64,000 bases of DNA, taken from assembly GCA_905182555.1 (NCBI GenBank), contig CAJJBX010000013.1, positions 62,001-126,000 on the forward strand, in the 5' to 3' direction. The notes beneath the pieces are model-generated. The model searched no databases. It saw only the letters and a list, made by a program, of their open reading frames with translations, and was not told the DNA's origin. The position numbers were made by a program, and so were the translations under genes. Source of the stretch: an uncultured Ilumatobacter sp. (GTDB lineage: Bacteria > Actinomycetota > Acidimicrobiia > Acidimicrobiales > Ilumatobacteraceae). Positions 63,105 to 64,000 of this stretch are shown one piece after another. How positions within the stretch are numbered: the first letter of the stretch is position 1; each line of letters starts with the position of its first letter.

Positions 63105-64000
63105 GTGACCGTGCTGCACGATCTGCTCGCCGAACGCGGCACCCTGCTCATCGACGGTGCCATGGGCACCGAGCTCTTTGCTCGTGGCCTCGGCTCGGGA
63201 GATCCGCCGGAAATGTGGAATGTCGACCACCCAGACCGTGTCATTGCGGTGCACGCCGACTACATCGAGGCCGGCTCAGACATCGTGCTGACCAACTCGT
63301 TTGGTGGCACCGGGTTCCGTCTGAAGCTGCACAAGCTGGACGACCGCTGCATCGAGCTGAACCGCTCCGCAGCCCGGGTGGCGCGGGCTGCGACCGACGC
63401 ACATTTCGAGGCGACTGGACATCGAGTGCTCGTTGCCGGGTCGATGGGACCGTCAGGCGAGTTGCTCGTGCCTATGGGCACGATGACGCCGGCGACCTGC
63501 GCCGATGCATTCCGCGAGCAGGCCATCGGCCTCGCCGAGGGTGGCGCCGAGATCTTGTGGATCGAAACAATGAGCCACCTCGACGAGATCGCGGCTGCAG
63601 TCGAAGGGGCTCGCTCAGTCAGCGATCTTCCGATCTGCACGACGCTGAGCTTCGACACAGCAGGGCGCACGATGATGGGTGTCACCGGCGCTGACGCCGT
63701 CAATCGACTGGCCGAAGTCGGTGTCACCGCTGTCGGCGCGAACTGTGGCAACAATCTGGCTGACACAGAAGCTGCGCTCGTCGAGATGCGGGCGGCCAAC
63801 CCCGACATCCTGCTGATCAGTAAGGCCAACGCCGGAATGCCCGAGTGGCACGGCACCGAGCTCCACTACTCAGGTTCGCCCGACGTCATGGCGGCCCACG
63901 CAATCCGCCAGCGCGATGCTGGCGTCCAGATCATTGGCGCCTGCTGCGGAAGCGCACCTCGCCACTTGCACATGATGCGTCAAGTGCTCGACGGCGTCAT
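63105..64000 (+). CDS. Homocysteine S-methyltransferase-family protein (cut by window end)
   Basis: From GTG 63105 at least 298 residues to the window edge. LLIDGAMGTELFARGL is the opening strand, GANCGNN holds the first zinc Cys and GACCGSAPRHL the Cys pair, the three ligands of betaine-homocysteine and MetH-type methyltransferases. It transfers a methyl group, from a methyl donor such as a betaine or a corrinoid protein, to homocysteine. The C terminus is outside the window. Confidence 0.88.
   Translation, partial: MTVLHDLLAERGTLLIDGAMGTELFARGLGSGDPPEMWNVDHPDRVIAVHADYIEAGSDIVLTNSFGGTGFRLKLHKLDDRCIELNRSAARVARAATDAHFEATGHRVLVAGSMGPSGELLVPMGTMTPATCADAFREQAIGLAEGGAEILWIETMSHLDEIAAAVEGARSVSDLPICTTLSFDTAGRTMMGVTGADAVNRLAEVGVTAVGANCGNNLADTEAALVEMRAANPDILLISKANAGMPEWHGTELHYSGSPDVMAAHAIRQRDAGVQIIGACCGSAPRHLHMMRQVLDGV

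Overview
The window is high-GC bacterial DNA with short intergenic gaps and many ATGA/GTGA gene overlaps. The gene content (acyl-CoA dehydrogenases, a nitronate monooxygenase, a geranylgeranyl/menaquinone-type reductase, an HTTM protein, an MprAB-like two-component pair) suits an actinobacterium. Acidimicrobiia is my best guess, by inference only. I see no rRNA, tRNA, CRISPR array, phage or insertion sequence.

Region 1 (1-13.3 kb) is a ribosomally made peptide (RiPP) cluster of the azole (TOMM) type using an NHLP-like leader. After two tandem phosphotransferase-like genes come, leftward, a P450 and a SAM methyltransferase. Rightward come a 120-residue precursor whose last 13 residues contain seven cysteines (TYCCSCCPCCTCT), a leader-binding RRE protein, a ThiF-like/YcaO cyclodehydratase, a SagB-type dehydrogenase, and a three-gene NHLM export set (HlyD-like protein, C39-peptidase ABC transporter, second ABC transporter). 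The likely product is a linear polythiazole, cleaved by the C39 domain and exported, possibly oxidised and methylated.

Region 2 (13.5-22.4 kb) holds a large acidic lipoprotein with a papain-like Cys/His/Asn pattern, a pentapeptide-repeat protein, an MFS transporter, secreted proteins, and two adjacent apparent selenoprotein genes (peroxiredoxin-like and SelW/Rdx-like). A third apparent selenoprotein lies at 41.3 kb after an HTTM gene. In all three a UGA sits exactly at a redox-motif cysteine and is followed by a hairpin with a CGUG-type apical loop.

Region 3 (22.4-31.5 kb) is an oxidative catabolic locus (ferredoxin-NADP reductase, FAD proteins, LysR regulator, Rieske oxygenase) followed by a cold-shock gene, a PQ-loop protein and a GNAT enzyme. 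Four copies of a palindromic repeat of about 40 bp lie here, two of them supplying the 3' ends of reading frames.

Region 4 (31.6-39.7 kb) is fatty-acid or related degradation: two acyl-CoA dehydrogenases, a thiolase, a MarR regulator, a hydroxyacid dehydrogenase, a CMD-family protein and a nitronate monooxygenase. Region 5 (39.7-46.2 kb) has HTTM, the third selenoprotein, a two-component system, a repeat-rich secreted protein and the geranylgeranyl-type reductase. Region 6 (46.3-64 kb) has a degradative operon (dimethylformamidase-like, hydroxyacid dehydrogenase, amidohydrolase, SDR, PhyH), KAS III, EngB, azoreductase, an aminotransferase, a D-aminoacylase-like gene, AzlCD, TrmB, a pirin and a homocysteine methyltransferase cut by the window end.

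Caution: about a dozen otherwise well-conserved genes carry single-base frameshifts or in-frame stops, including housekeeping-type genes such as a thiolase. This density suggests residual indel errors in the assembly, so the broken RiPP genes should not yet be taken as decay. The UGA codons of the selenoproteins are different in kind: they keep frame and fall at the predicted position.
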